Below the pieces are notes generated by a model. The model made no database searches and was not told where the DNA came from. It saw only the letters and a list, made by a program, of their open reading frames with translations. Positions 25,783-34,247 of a DNA stretch of 64,000 bases are shown piece by piece. Both the position numbers and the translations under genes were made by a program. The stretch's first letter is position 1. Every line of letters begins with the position of its first letter. This stretch comes from an uncultured Roseovarius sp. (GTDB taxonomy: Bacteria > Pseudomonadota > Alphaproteobacteria > Rhodobacterales > Rhodobacteraceae): the NCBI GenBank assembly GCA_947496175.1, contig CANMBU010000002.1, positions 62,001 to 126,000 on the forward strand. The letters run 5' to 3'.

Positions 25783-27567
25783 ATGAGCGAGCCCAAACCC
25801 ACCAAGCGCCAGCCGCTCTATTCAGACGCGGACAAGGACAATCTGCGCTGGTTTTGGCGAAATTACCTGCGCAAGCACTCAGGCAAACTCCTGATTGTTC
25901 TGGGGCTTATCCTCGTTCAGGGGCTTGTCTATCAACAGTTCCTCGCCATGACCGAAAGCGGCCTGCGCGTGATCTTTGAGGCTGGTGCCATGCGCGACCT
26001 GATCATGGTCTGTATCGTGGTGTTCCTGCTCTTCACCGTGCGTGGCATCGTGTCGTTCCTGGCCCCGATGATCACCGTAAAAATCTCGAACCAGGCGATA
26101 TTTGAGATGCGCAGCGATCTGATTGGCCACTTGATGTCCCTCGATCTTGCCTATTTTGAACGCACCAAATCTGGCGAAATCATCCAGAAACTCGTCACCC
26201 AAACCCAGCAAATCGGCGTCTTTGTCGGCCTCGGCGTCGCCAACGCCATTCGCGATGCCGTCACGGTGATCGTCGTTTCGGGCTATCTGATCTGGAAAAA
26301 CCCCATCCTCTTTGCCTCGGCAGTCGTTGTTCTGCCCTTCATCATCGTGGTGATGAATTTCGTCTCTGACCGCGTCAAGAAAGGCCAGGCCGAGGCCGAG
26401 CAGGCCCTTGGCAACTACATGAACGGAATCGAAGAGACGGTGAACGGCATGCGCACCGTCAAAATTGCCAGCCAGGAAGAAGTTGAGAAAGAGCGCCTGT
26501 TCACGGGCACGAAATCCCTGCGCCACCTGATGAACCGCGTGCAGATCACGCAGGCGCTTGTCCTGCCCTCCATCGACCTCAGCTCTGCCTTTGTCTATGT
26601 GCTGGTGATCGGTGGCGGCGGCTATATGGTGCTGAGCCCCAATTTCGATGTCGATGGGGCCGCCATCATCACCTTCCTCTTGGGCATGGTCATGGTCTTT
26701 GATCCCGCCCGCCTGCTGGCGCAGTTCTTTGGAGCACTTCAATCGAACCTGGTGCTGCTGGACCGTGTGCGCGCCCTCTATGCGGAAACGCCCAGCATCA
26801 ATGACGCGCCCGAGGCCAAAGCCGAATTTGACACCAAAGGCGACATCACCCTGAGGAACATCACCTTTTCCTACGATCCCGAACAGCCGCTTTTCGACGG
26901 GCTGAACATGTCCTTCAAGGGCGGGCATGTGTCGGCCATCGTGGGGGCGACCGGGTCGGGCAAAACCACCATCCTGTCGCTGCTGTCCCGCCTTTATGAC
27001 GTGCAATCGGGCGAGATCACCTTTGGCGACACACCGGTGCGCGATCTGCAGGTCGCCCGCCTGCGCGGCGCGTTTTCGGTGGTCGCGCAAGACATCGTGA
27101 TCTTCAACGCCTCGATCTGGGACAACATCCGCTATGTGAACCCAGACGCCACGGATGAGGATATCTGGCAGGCCGCCGAGAATGCCGAAATTGCCGATCT
27201 TGTCCGCCGCCGTGGCGATACGCCTGTCGGCCCCAAAGGCGCGCAGCTGTCGGGCGGTCAGAAGCAACGTATCGCCATCGCCCGCGCCTTCCTGCGAGAT
27301 GCGCCGATTCTGCTCTTGGACGAGGCCACATCTGCCCTTGATCAGGCAACTGAGGAACGCATCAAGAAAGCGCTCGACCGTTTGACCAAGGACAAGACCA
27401 CCATCGTCGTGGCCCATAGGCTAAGCTCCATCGCTCATGCGGATAGCATTTTTGTGCTCGAAAGCGGCCAGCTTGTGGAACAAGGCAAGCACGAGGACTT
27501 GCTCGCGCAAAAGGGCCTCTACGCACAACTCTATCAAGCCCAGAAAAAGGGCTATGACGAAAAGTAG
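25783..27567 (+). CDS. ABC transporter, fused permease and ATPase (MsbA/exporter type)
   Basis: A 594-residue half-transporter. The N-terminal membrane domain (about 25-320) has six helices; the C-terminal nucleotide-binding domain has Walker A GATGSGKTT (about 388), signature LSGGQKQRIAIARA (about 488) and Walker B ILLLDEATSALD (about 508). It forms a homodimer or heterodimer exporting lipids, peptides or drugs; the substrate is not evident. It is separated from the catabolic block by 84 bases and converges on the MoeA-fusion gene, with five bases between stop codons. Confidence 0.93.
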   Translation: MSEPKPTKRQPLYSDADKDNLRWFWRNYLRKHSGKLLIVLGLILVQGLVYQQFLAMTESGLRVIFEAGAMRDLIMVCIVVFLLFTVRGIVSFLAPMITVKISNQAIFEMRSDLIGHLMSLDLAYFERTKSGEIIQKLVTQTQQIGVFVGLGVANAIRDAVTVIVVSGYLIWKNPILFASAVVVLPFIIVVMNFVSDRVKKGQAEAEQALGNYMNGIEETVNGMRTVKIASQEEVEKERLFTGTKSLRHLMNRVQITQALVLPSIDLSSAFVYVLVIGGGGYMVLSPNFDVDGAAIITFLLGMVMVFDPARLLAQFFGALQSNLVLLDRVRALYAETPSINDAPEAKAEFDTKGDITLRNITFSYDPEQPLFDGLNMSFKGGHVSAIVGATGSGKTTILSLLSRLYDVQSGEITFGDTPVRDLQVARLRGAFSVVAQDIVIFNASIWDNIRYVNPDATDEDIWQAAENAEIADLVRRRGDTPVGPKGAQLSGGQKQRIAIARAFLRDAPILLLDEATSALDQATEERIKKALDRLTKDKTTIVVAHRLSSIAHADSIFVLESGQLVEQGKHEDLLAQKGLYAQLYQAQKKGYDEK

Positions 27568-27572
27568 CCGGT

Positions 27573-29675
27573 TCAGTCGAAACTGCCGAACGGAATGTAG
27601 CGTACGGATGTTCCCGACGTGATCGTGTCCGCGCCATCTGGCAATTCGACCAAGCCCTCGGCCCAACTGAGCCCGCTTATGCGCCCCGACCCTTCGGATT
27701 TGAACACCTCGACCTGACCGTCGCGCACACGCGCGCGCAGATACTCACGCCGCCCTGGCTTCTTGGTTTTCTCAAACGCCGCTGGCAGGTCGAACCCCTG
27801 CGGATCTTCCCACTCTTGCCCCGCCAGAACCCGCATCGCCGGGCGCGCAAAGATCAACGTGCAGACAAGTGCTGCCACCGGATTGCCCGGCAGACCAAAG
27901 ACTGGCGTGCCGTCCCACATCCCCAGGGCCAGGGGCCGCCCGGGTTTCAGCGCAATCCGCCACTGCGCCATCGCGCCTGCCTCATTGAGCAGGGCCGACA
28001 CGTGGTCTTCATCCCCCGCTGACGCTCCGCCGGAGGTCAGGATCACATCTGCCTCACGCGCCGCTTGGCCTAGCGCGGTGCTCAAGGCATCGCGATCATC
28101 CGCAACGCGTCCAAGATCAACTGTCTGATACCCAAACTGTTTTGCCAGCCCCAGAAGCATGGGCCTGTTGGCATCGTAAATCTGACCATCTCTGGCCGCC
28201 TCGCCGGGGTCCACAAGCTCATCCCCGGTGGAAATCACCGCCACCTTGAGCGGTTCATAGACCGACAGGTCTGCAATCCCCGTCGCCGAAGCCAGCGCCA
28301 AATCCGCCGGCGTCAGGCCGCGACCTTGAGTCAGGATGACCGCACCGGCACGCACATCCTCCCCGGCGTTGCGCGTATTCGCGCCGCGCTTGATACCCTC
28401 TCTAAACGCAATTTCCCCGGTGCCCAGCGTGACGTCTTCTTCCAAAATCACCGTGTCCACACCATCGGGCAGCGCAGCGCCGGTCAGCACGCGAATGGCA
28501 AAGCCCTCCGGCACGGTCCCATCGAAAGGCACGCCTGCCGCCGAGCGTCCCTCGACGAGGGGCAGAACCTGATCCCCTGGGCCAAGGGGGTCAAACGCAA
28601 ACCCATACCCATCTACTGCGGTGTTGGCCTCAGGCGGATTAGAGCGCCGGGCCACCACATCTTCGGCCAGCACCCGACCCAGCCCGTCCTGCAAAGGAAC
28701 ATGCCGCGTCCCGACAACCGGATGCAGGCGCTGACGCAACATCTCAAGAGCCTCGTCCACAGGAGTCCAGTCCACGCCCGCAGGCAGCGCAAAGCAATCA
28801 TCCTTGAGCGGAGGCGGTTGCAACGCGCCTCGCGCCGCGGCAATCAACTTGTCCTCGTGACCCAGACCCATGATCCATCCTTCCTCGGGAGCATCCACAT
28901 CCAGCATGGCGTCGAGATCGTCCGCTGACAAGCGCGACACAGCGCGCGCCAGCAGGCGCACCTGCGCGGCATCACGAATGCCGCCCTTGGATTCGGCCTC
29001 CTTGACCACCGGATTGATCAGACCGGGCCAAATCTCGATAAAGCTGATGGGGCGATTGAGCGGCTCAAACGGCCAGACGGCAACCCGTCCGTCAAAGCGC
29101 CGCCGCAACCGATTGAGCACCGGCAGCCCGGTCAGTACCTGACCACCCACAGCCCCCGCGCCGCCCACTTGCCAACAGGTAAAGGCCCCCTTGGCCAGAG
29201 CCTCGGCCCGCCGCCACTCCGTCATGCCGTGACCGTCGCGCGTGTCCTTGCGCGGCAAATGCGGAACATCGCGCCGCAATCCATTGAACCAAAATGGCCC
29301 GACACCCGGAAACATCCTGTTGATACGTCCCGCCACATCGAACCGATTGTTGGCCTTGGGCGTGTCTTCAACATGCGCCTCCAGCCAATCCCAAAGGGCA
29401 AAGACATCCACCTCGCCGGTCAGGGCTTCGGCGAACCCCTTGGGATACCCAAACGGAAAATCAAACCCGATGCAAAGCCGGTCACCAGCTATCAAAGCGC
29501 TCTCAATAAGCTCAGCAATCGCCTCTTCTGCTTCGGCCCGATTGCGCAAGTATCTTGGTGGCTCGCACACCCCATCGCGGGCACACCCCATCCAGATCGC
29601 GTCTTTCTTGGGCCGAGGTCCGGTGTCGTTCCCACCAGACCAATCCACAATCGCAACGCGATCAAACCGCGTCAC
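27573..29675 (-). CDS. MoeA-type molybdopterin molybdotransferase fused to an N-terminal unknown domain
   Basis: A 700-residue fusion. From about residue 300 it is a complete MoeA (PVDEALEMLRQRL, then AVDGYGFAFDP, TSGGASAGDEDHV and GLPGNPVAALVC), the enzyme inserting molybdate into adenylylated molybdopterin. Residues 1-290 form a separate domain beginning FDRVAIVDWSGGNDTGP, with CIGFDFPFGYPKG and FIEIWPGLINP; it looks like an RNase H-like DUF429-type fold, but I only suggest this. Normal MoeA is about 400 residues. It overlaps mobB by four bases, forming moeA-fusion/mobB/mobA with fdhD behind, a cofactor-supply operon. Confidence 0.88.
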   Translation of the reverse strand: MTRFDRVAIVDWSGGNDTGPRPKKDAIWMGCARDGVCEPPRYLRNRAEAEEAIAELIESALIAGDRLCIGFDFPFGYPKGFAEALTGEVDVFALWDWLEAHVEDTPKANNRFDVAGRINRMFPGVGPFWFNGLRRDVPHLPRKDTRDGHGMTEWRRAEALAKGAFTCWQVGGAGAVGGQVLTGLPVLNRLRRRFDGRVAVWPFEPLNRPISFIEIWPGLINPVVKEAESKGGIRDAAQVRLLARAVSRLSADDLDAMLDVDAPEEGWIMGLGHEDKLIAAARGALQPPPLKDDCFALPAGVDWTPVDEALEMLRQRLHPVVGTRHVPLQDGLGRVLAEDVVARRSNPPEANTAVDGYGFAFDPLGPGDQVLPLVEGRSAAGVPFDGTVPEGFAIRVLTGAALPDGVDTVILEEDVTLGTGEIAFREGIKRGANTRNAGEDVRAGAVILTQGRGLTPADLALASATGIADLSVYEPLKVAVISTGDELVDPGEAARDGQIYDANRPMLLGLAKQFGYQTVDLGRVADDRDALSTALGQAAREADVILTSGGASAGDEDHVSALLNEAGAMAQWRIALKPGRPLALGMWDGTPVFGLPGNPVAALVCTLIFARPAMRVLAGQEWEDPQGFDLPAAFEKTKKPGRREYLRARVRDGQVEVFKSEGSGRISGLSWAEGLVELPDGADTITSGTSVRYIPFGSFD

Positions 29676-30178
29676 GGCCCCCTCGCATCCAGACCCACAT
29701 CGCGCAGAATAAAATCCGCAATGGCGCGTGTGTCATCCAGATCGAAAACCGGGCGATCCAGATCAAGGTCAACATCACTGGCCACCGCACGAATGGTCGG
29801 GTCATCCGGCGCAATGAGCGGATTGCCCGGCTCCTGACGATGCGCTTCCACCTTGGAATGAGCGTCGCGCTTGTACCCTTCGATCAGGATCAAATCGACC
29901 GGTGCGATCTTGGTCAGCAACATCTCAAGCGTCGGTTCATCCTCGTCCCGCAATTCATGCATCAACGCAAAGCGATTGCGCGACGCCAAGAGCACCTCGG
30001 TCGCCCCTGCCATACGGTGGCGATGGCTGTCCTTGCCGGCGTGGTCCACGTCAAAGGAGTGATGCGCGTGCTTGACCGTCGACACCGAATAGCCCCGCCC
30101 GGTGATCTCGGCCACAAGCCGTTCCATCAGCCCGGTCTTGCCCGCATTCTTCCAGCCCACAACGCCGTAAACCTTCAT
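29672..30178 (-). CDS. mobB: molybdopterin-guanine dinucleotide biosynthesis adaptor MobB
   Basis: A 168-residue GTP-binding adaptor for molybdopterin-guanine dinucleotide synthesis. The P-loop is GWKNAGKTGLMERL near the N-terminus, followed by STVKHAHHSFDVD and DLILIEGYKRD, all typical of MobB. It overlaps mobA upstream and the MoeA-fusion gene downstream by four bases each. Cytosolic. Confidence 0.95.
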   Translation of the reverse strand: MKVYGVVGWKNAGKTGLMERLVAEITGRGYSVSTVKHAHHSFDVDHAGKDSHRHRMAGATEVLLASRNRFALMHELRDEDEPTLEMLLTKIAPVDLILIEGYKRDAHSKVEAHRQEPGNPLIAPDDPTIRAVASDVDLDLDRPVFDLDDTRAIADFILRDVGLDARGP

Positions 30179-30816
30179 ACCTGCTCCCCCAGCATTGCCT
30201 GCGCCCGAACCAGATCCTCAGGCGTATTCACATTGAAAAACGGATCGCCGCCACCGGAAAACACCGCTTCGCGCCCGCCGTGCTGTTCCGTCCAGAGCAC
30301 CACTTTGCGCAACCCATCCTCAAGAGCGGCGCGCAGATCATCACGCAGCGCCACGGGCCAAAGCCCAAATGTGGGATGGCGAATGAGACCCGAGCGGCTC
30401 ATGGATTTGGTCTCTGTCTCGCCGCGCGGCGTTGCCGCAAGCACCAGCGGATGGGCCATGCCCTCTGCCTCCGCAAGAAGCGTCTCAACCAGGTTTGTGG
30501 GAAAAAAAGGCGTGTCCGCCGCCACGCTGACAACCAAATCCGCCCCCTGATCCGCCGCCCAGTCCAGCCCGGCCAGCACCCCCGCCAACGGCCCGGGGTA
30601 TTCGGCAATGGAGTCCGGCACAACCGGGAGGTCAAAGCCGTCAAACCGCGCCGGATCTCCATTGGCATTGAGCGCCAAGGCCCCGACCTGTGGTCGCAGC
30701 CGGTCCATCACCTGATCCAGAAGCGAGCCATCTCCAAGCGACAAAAGACATTTGTCTCCGCCACCCATCCGCGTGGCCAGCCCGCCTGCGAGGATAATGC
30801 CTACAGCACATGTCAT
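30175..30816 (-). CDS. mobA: molybdenum cofactor guanylyltransferase MobA
   Basis: A 213-residue nucleotidyltransferase that attaches GMP to molybdopterin. The GTP-binding motif is IILAGGLATRMGGGDK at the N-terminus, with SVAADTPFFP as the metal-binding DTP segment and a C-terminal FFNVNTPEDL. MobA-made cofactor serves DMSO reductase-family enzymes such as formate dehydrogenase; the hydroxylase at 19-23 kb would need the cytosine form, whose transferase MocA is not seen. Confidence 0.95.
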   Translation of the reverse strand: MTCAVGIILAGGLATRMGGGDKCLLSLGDGSLLDQVMDRLRPQVGALALNANGDPARFDGFDLPVVPDSIAEYPGPLAGVLAGLDWAADQGADLVVSVAADTPFFPTNLVETLLAEAEGMAHPLVLAATPRGETETKSMSRSGLIRHPTFGLWPVALRDDLRAALEDGLRKVVLWTEQHGGREAVFSGGGDPFFNVNTPEDLVRAQAMLGEQV

Positions 30817-30828
30817 AGCGCAACCGAT

Positions 30829-30873
30829 CCAAGACTATTGCAATAGTCTTGGCCATTTTCTTGCAAGAAAATG
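30829..30873. repeat. pair of perfect inverted repeats after fdhD
   Basis: Two adjacent perfect palindromes. The first (30829-30852) has CCAAGACTATTG and its complement as 12-base arms. The second (30854-30873) has CATTTTCTTG and its complement as 10-base arms. They lie 11 bases after the fdhD stop (minus strand) and directly 5' of mobA. A similar pair follows mipZ at 43854-43898. A terminator or mRNA-end role is likely. Confidence 0.7.
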
Positions 30874-30883
30874 ACGCGCCGTC

Positions 30884-31774
30884 TCACGTGCCACCACCTG
30901 CAGATTTCCGGCGATGCTTCTTATCCTCATCAGGCACGTCTGCAGGATTCACATCCCGGTCCAGCCGCTCTTCGCCTGACAAACACACAAACCGCTTGCC
31001 CCGCATCCGCCCAATGAGCGTCAGCCCCACCTCGCGGGCAATCTCCACGCCCCAGGCCGTGAACCCCGAGCGCGAGGCCAGCACCGGAATGCCCATGAGC
31101 GCTGTCTTGATCACCATCTCCGAGGTCAGCCGCCCGGTGGTGTAGAGCAGCTTATCTTCTGCACTCACACCCTCAGAGAGCATCCAGCCGGCAATCTTGT
31201 CCACCGCATTATGCCGCCCCACATCCTCCATATAAACCAGCGGTCGCGCGCCCTGACACAGCACCGTGCCGTGAATCGCGCCCGCCTCAAGATAAAGCGA
31301 CGGGGTGCGGTTGATCTTGGAAGCAAGCTGATACAGATCCGAGGTCCGCACCGACACCTGCGGCAGCACCATGCCCTCAAGCCCCTCCATCATATCGCCA
31401 AAGACCGTCCCCACGGCACAGCCACTGGTGCGCGTCTTTTTCTTCAGCTTTTCTTCATAGGTGGTCTGCCCATCGGTGCGCACCACGACGGTCTCAAGAT
31501 CTTCGTCATAATCCACCCCCGTGACGGTCTCGCCATCCCTCAGCATGCCCTGATTGCGTAGAAACCCAAGCGCAAGGTAATCGGGGTAGTCGCCAATCGT
31601 CATGGCGGTGACGATTTCCTGACCATTGAGAAAGATGGTGAGTGGACGCTCTTCCACCACAGAAATCTCAACCGACTGCCCCTCGTGATCATGCCCCATC
31701 ACCGCACGCGTCAGCCGCGCGGCCTTTGGATCAGGCGCAATGAGATAATCCGACAGTATGTCTTCGACCGCCAC
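30884..31774 (-). CDS. fdhD: formate dehydrogenase accessory sulfurtransferase FdhD
   Basis: A 296-residue FdhD that transfers sulfur to the molybdenum cofactor of formate dehydrogenase. Typical segments are TIGDYPDYLALGFL, TRTSGCAVGTVFG (Cys119) and VYMEDVGRHNAVDK, with LLYTTGRLTSEMV. Only one cysteine is present in the active loop, where the E. coli protein has two. It lies upstream of mobA in the same direction, separated by the paired palindromes, so it may be a separate transcript. No formate dehydrogenase gene is in the window. Confidence 0.95.
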   Translation of the reverse strand: MAVEDILSDYLIAPDPKAARLTRAVMGHDHEGQSVEISVVEERPLTIFLNGQEIVTAMTIGDYPDYLALGFLRNQGMLRDGETVTGVDYDEDLETVVVRTDGQTTYEEKLKKKTRTSGCAVGTVFGDMMEGLEGMVLPQVSVRTSDLYQLASKINRTPSLYLEAGAIHGTVLCQGARPLVYMEDVGRHNAVDKIAGWMLSEGVSAEDKLLYTTGRLTSEMVIKTALMGIPVLASRSGFTAWGVEIAREVGLTLIGRMRGKRFVCLSGEERLDRDVNPADVPDEDKKHRRKSAGGGT

Positions 31775-31869
31775 GAAGGCTCCTCCCCGTTATCCGAGCC
31801 GCAGCCCGCACAAAACGAAGTTAGTCTAAGGCTTTGGTCCGGCGACGCAATGCACCAAATTGTGTGAGG

Positions 31870-32493
31870 TCAGTTCAGCGTCGCAGCCCGTGCGACAGCA
31901 TCCGGGTTCCACTCGCGCAGCACCTTGGAATTGTCGTCGCTGTCATATTCATGCAGCCGTTGTTCCGTCACACCCGGCACCTTGGCAAATTGATCGGCGA
32001 GCTTGACAGGATAAAACGTCTGGCTGACCTGCCCGGGAAAGGCCTCAGCCAGAATATCCGATGTGGCGCGCGCGCAAAACGCACCGGGCACAGCCCCGTA
32101 ACCCTGCGCCAGACGCATAACCTGCTCGGCTTTTTCAGGGCTGACATCAATTTGCTGAATGCGCACATGCCACGTCTTGCGCGCATGAAACCGCGTATAC
32201 ACATCCGCAACCTGCGGCGTGATCCCGAAAATCACGTCGTTCCGCTCTGGGATGGTCTCGTGCTTGAACGACCCGGCAGGGTCAAAGATGACCCGCTGGG
32301 AGCCGTTGATCATCAAAGATGTGTGCCCGCCATTGCCGTTGCGGTTGTTAATCATCGTAAACAGCGTCAGCCGTGTCGGACCGTCATGACGATATGCAGC
32401 TTTGGCAACGGCGTCGTCTGGTGCCCAGACCGATGGCGCGGCGCATCCAACTAGAAACAAAGCGGACGCGATCACAAGCGCCAGAGTGCGCAT
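31870..32493 (-). CDS. lipoprotein of unknown function
   Basis: A 207-residue protein with a lipoprotein signal (RTLALVIASALFLVGC; lipobox LVGC, Cys17), hence anchored in a membrane facing the periplasm. The mature part contains NNRNGNGGHTSLMINGSQRVIFDPAGSF (read in two parts) and a GAVPGAFCARATSDIL segment, suggesting a His/Cys hydrolase-like arrangement, but I recognise no family. The start at 32493 is chosen for the lipoprotein signal; the open frame extends further upstream without support. Confidence 0.75.
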   Translation of the reverse strand: MRTLALVIASALFLVGCAAPSVWAPDDAVAKAAYRHDGPTRLTLFTMINNRNGNGGHTSLMINGSQRVIFDPAGSFKHETIPERNDVIFGITPQVADVYTRFHARKTWHVRIQQIDVSPEKAEQVMRLAQGYGAVPGAFCARATSDILAEAFPGQVSQTFYPVKLADQFAKVPGVTEQRLHEYDSDDNSKVLREWNPDAVARAATLN

Positions 32494-32524
32494 CACAATA
32501 CACCTTATCGTTTTAGGAAAATGG

Positions 32525-32659
32525 TCAGCCGTTAACCATGGCAATGAAAAGCAACAGCGCGATGGAAATCCCCGCAACCCAGGTCGAGGCTTTGATAAAC
32601 CCGTTAAAGGTCTTTTCCTGAACTTTGATGTCCATATCGCCGTGTTTGTGATCCGACAT
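32525..32659 (-). CDS. aa3-type cytochrome c oxidase subunit IV
   Basis: A 44-residue single-helix protein, MSDHKHGDMDIKVQEKTFNGF followed by a membrane helix of about 20 residues. This is the short subunit IV seen in Paracoccus and Rhodobacter aa3 oxidases, a terminal respiratory complex of the inner membrane. The GGGACGGGATC leader before the ATG at 32659 supports this start. The other oxidase subunits are not in the window, as is usual for this gene. Confidence 0.88.
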   Translation of the reverse strand: MSDHKHGDMDIKVQEKTFNGFIKASTWVAGISIALLLFIAMVNG

Positions 32660-32748
32660 GATCCCGTCCCTCATGTGCAAAATAAAACTGTCGAAGGCGT
32701 GGATACTGGATTTCCACAGCACTGTCACGCCCCTGAACGTCGCAGGTC

Positions 32749-33198
32749 TCAGCCTTTTTCAAGGTCCTCCGCCAATCGAAATCCGATCCGGTTGGCTTCT
32801 TTCTGTTCTTCCTGCTTGGGAAGGGCGCGAAGGAGAACGCTCAACTGACTAACATGTTGAATCAGCTGGGTTTTTGTGCCTCCGGGATCACTGCCGTAGA
32901 ACGTGACAATGTCCGGGTCAAAATACCCCATGCCCTCAATCCGCAGAACACCGGCCTGACCGCCCGTGAAACCCATCGCAATCTCATGCTCATTGTCGAG
33001 CGTTTTTTCGAAATTCTGGATGTAGAGGATCAGCCGCTCATAGGCCCATTGCGCAGGACTTTTCTGTTCCACGGGGCTTTTGGCAACGGCGTCGGGCACA
33101 TCTGTGTGCGGCTTGCTTGGGTCCGTATGAACCTCATGACACCGTGGCAAAGCCGCAGCCTCGGCCGCTTCTGCCGATGTTTCGATTTTGTCGTCCAT
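32749..33198 (-). CDS. conserved hypothetical protein (DUF6173-like)
   Basis: A 149-residue soluble protein. The N-terminal third is Ala/Glu-rich and probably disordered; the rest has AWAYERLILYIQNFEKTL, a GVLRIEGMGYFDPDIVTFYG segment and TQLIQHVSQLSVLLRAL. The pattern recalls a small family common in Roseobacters (DUF6173, from memory). Function unknown. The ATG at 33198 has AGGGG at proper distance; the ORF could begin with GTG at 33207. It lies close after the MBL hydrolase gene, so they are likely cotranscribed. Confidence 0.7.
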   Translation of the reverse strand: MDDKIETSAEAAEAAALPRCHEVHTDPSKPHTDVPDAVAKSPVEQKSPAQWAYERLILYIQNFEKTLDNEHEIAMGFTGGQAGVLRIEGMGYFDPDIVTFYGSDPGGTKTQLIQHVSQLSVLLRALPKQEEQKEANRIGFRLAEDLEKG

Positions 33199-33203
33199 GA
33201 CGC

Positions 33204-34247
33204 TCACCCCTCACTTTGCCAAAGCCACGCGCCATCCTCTCGCAGGTGGCGGCTTATGTCTCCAACCTGATGCAGATGATTGAGATGCGCAACCGCTTCG
33301 ACAAGGGCCAATCCATAGGTGCCGGGATCAATTTTTCGTTTGAACAACGGCGCAAAGCATTCAGCGGCGGTCTTTGGCGTGTCCAGATGTGTTCTCAGAC
33401 GATCAAGTGCGCCGTGATGGTTGTCGATCAGCTGCCGCATCCGCGTGGGCAGGCCGGTGAAAGGCAGTTTATGCCCCGACAAAACCACATGATCCTCTCG
33501 CGCAAGCGCCGCCAGCCGCGCGCAAGCCTCAAGCCAATCCGCCACTGGATCCGCGTCCGGCTCGGTCGGATAGACGCCGATATTGGGGCTGATCGAGGAA
33601 ATGATCTGATCCCCGGCAACCACCAAATGATCATCACGGCTCCACAGCGTTAGATGCTCGGGCGCATGACCATTGCCGATATGCACATCCCAGTCGCGTC
33701 CGCCCATATGCAGGACATCGCCCTGTTTGACGCGCGTGTATCCCACCGGAATGGGTGCGCAGATATCGCCAAAATTATACGGCCTGTCTTTCTTGCGTGC
33801 CTCATAGATTTCCGGGTCCATCCCAGAGCGTCGCCAGAATTGTAGCGTCTGAGGCGTTGGTCGCTCCTCAACATCCAGAATCAGCATGCGCGCCATCAGA
33901 TAGGCCGTGCGCGTCATGACAAGTTCGGCCCCGTAACGCTCCATCAGCATCCCGGCCATACCGATATGATCCGGATGGTGATGTGTCAGAACCACCCTCG
34001 ACACAGGCTTACCGCCGAGCGGCCCCGAAAGGATGTCGTCCCACAAAGCCTGCGATCGCTTGGAGCGGATGCCTGTATCCACAATGGTCCAGCTCTCACC
34101 CTCGTCAAACGCGTAGATATTCACATGATCCAGCGCCATGGGAAGCGGCAGGCGAATCCAGAGCACGCCAGGCGCGACTTCAATCGCCTCACCATGTTCC
34201 GGTGGGGTGTCCCAAGGGGTTCGGATTTTGCCGTTGGTCTCTGCCAT
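33204..34247 (-). CDS. MBL-fold metallo-hydrolase
   Basis: A 347-residue metallo-beta-lactamase fold hydrolase. The metal motif HHHPDH spans residues 89-94 in VVLTHHHPDHIG; further ligands are in GNGHAPEHL, VAGDQII and LSGHKLPF. The C-terminal winged-helix-like region (EAVAHLNHLHQVGDI) suits the LACTB2-like branch, which includes thioesterases and nucleases. It overlaps the stop of the acyl-CoA dehydrogenase gene by one base, so a role in CoA-thioester metabolism is a reasonable guess. Confidence 0.88.
   Translation of the reverse strand: MAETNGKIRTPWDTPPEHGEAIEVAPGVLWIRLPLPMALDHVNIYAFDEGESWTIVDTGIRSKRSQALWDDILSGPLGGKPVSRVVLTHHHPDHIGMAGMLMERYGAELVMTRTAYLMARMLILDVEERPTPQTLQFWRRSGMDPEIYEARKKDRPYNFGDICAPIPVGYTRVKQGDVLHMGGRDWDVHIGNGHAPEHLTLWSRDDHLVVAGDQIISSISPNIGVYPTEPDADPVADWLEACARLAALAREDHVVLSGHKLPFTGLPTRMRQLIDNHHGALDRLRTHLDTPKTAAECFAPLFKRKIDPGTYGLALVEAVAHLNHLHQVGDISRHLREDGAWLWQSEG

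Noticed and set aside
25879..27417. 512-codon minus-strand open frame opposite the ABC exporter gene
   Set aside because: It is the antisense shadow of a clear ABC transporter: His/Asp/Gly-rich composition without family features, and no ribosome-binding site.
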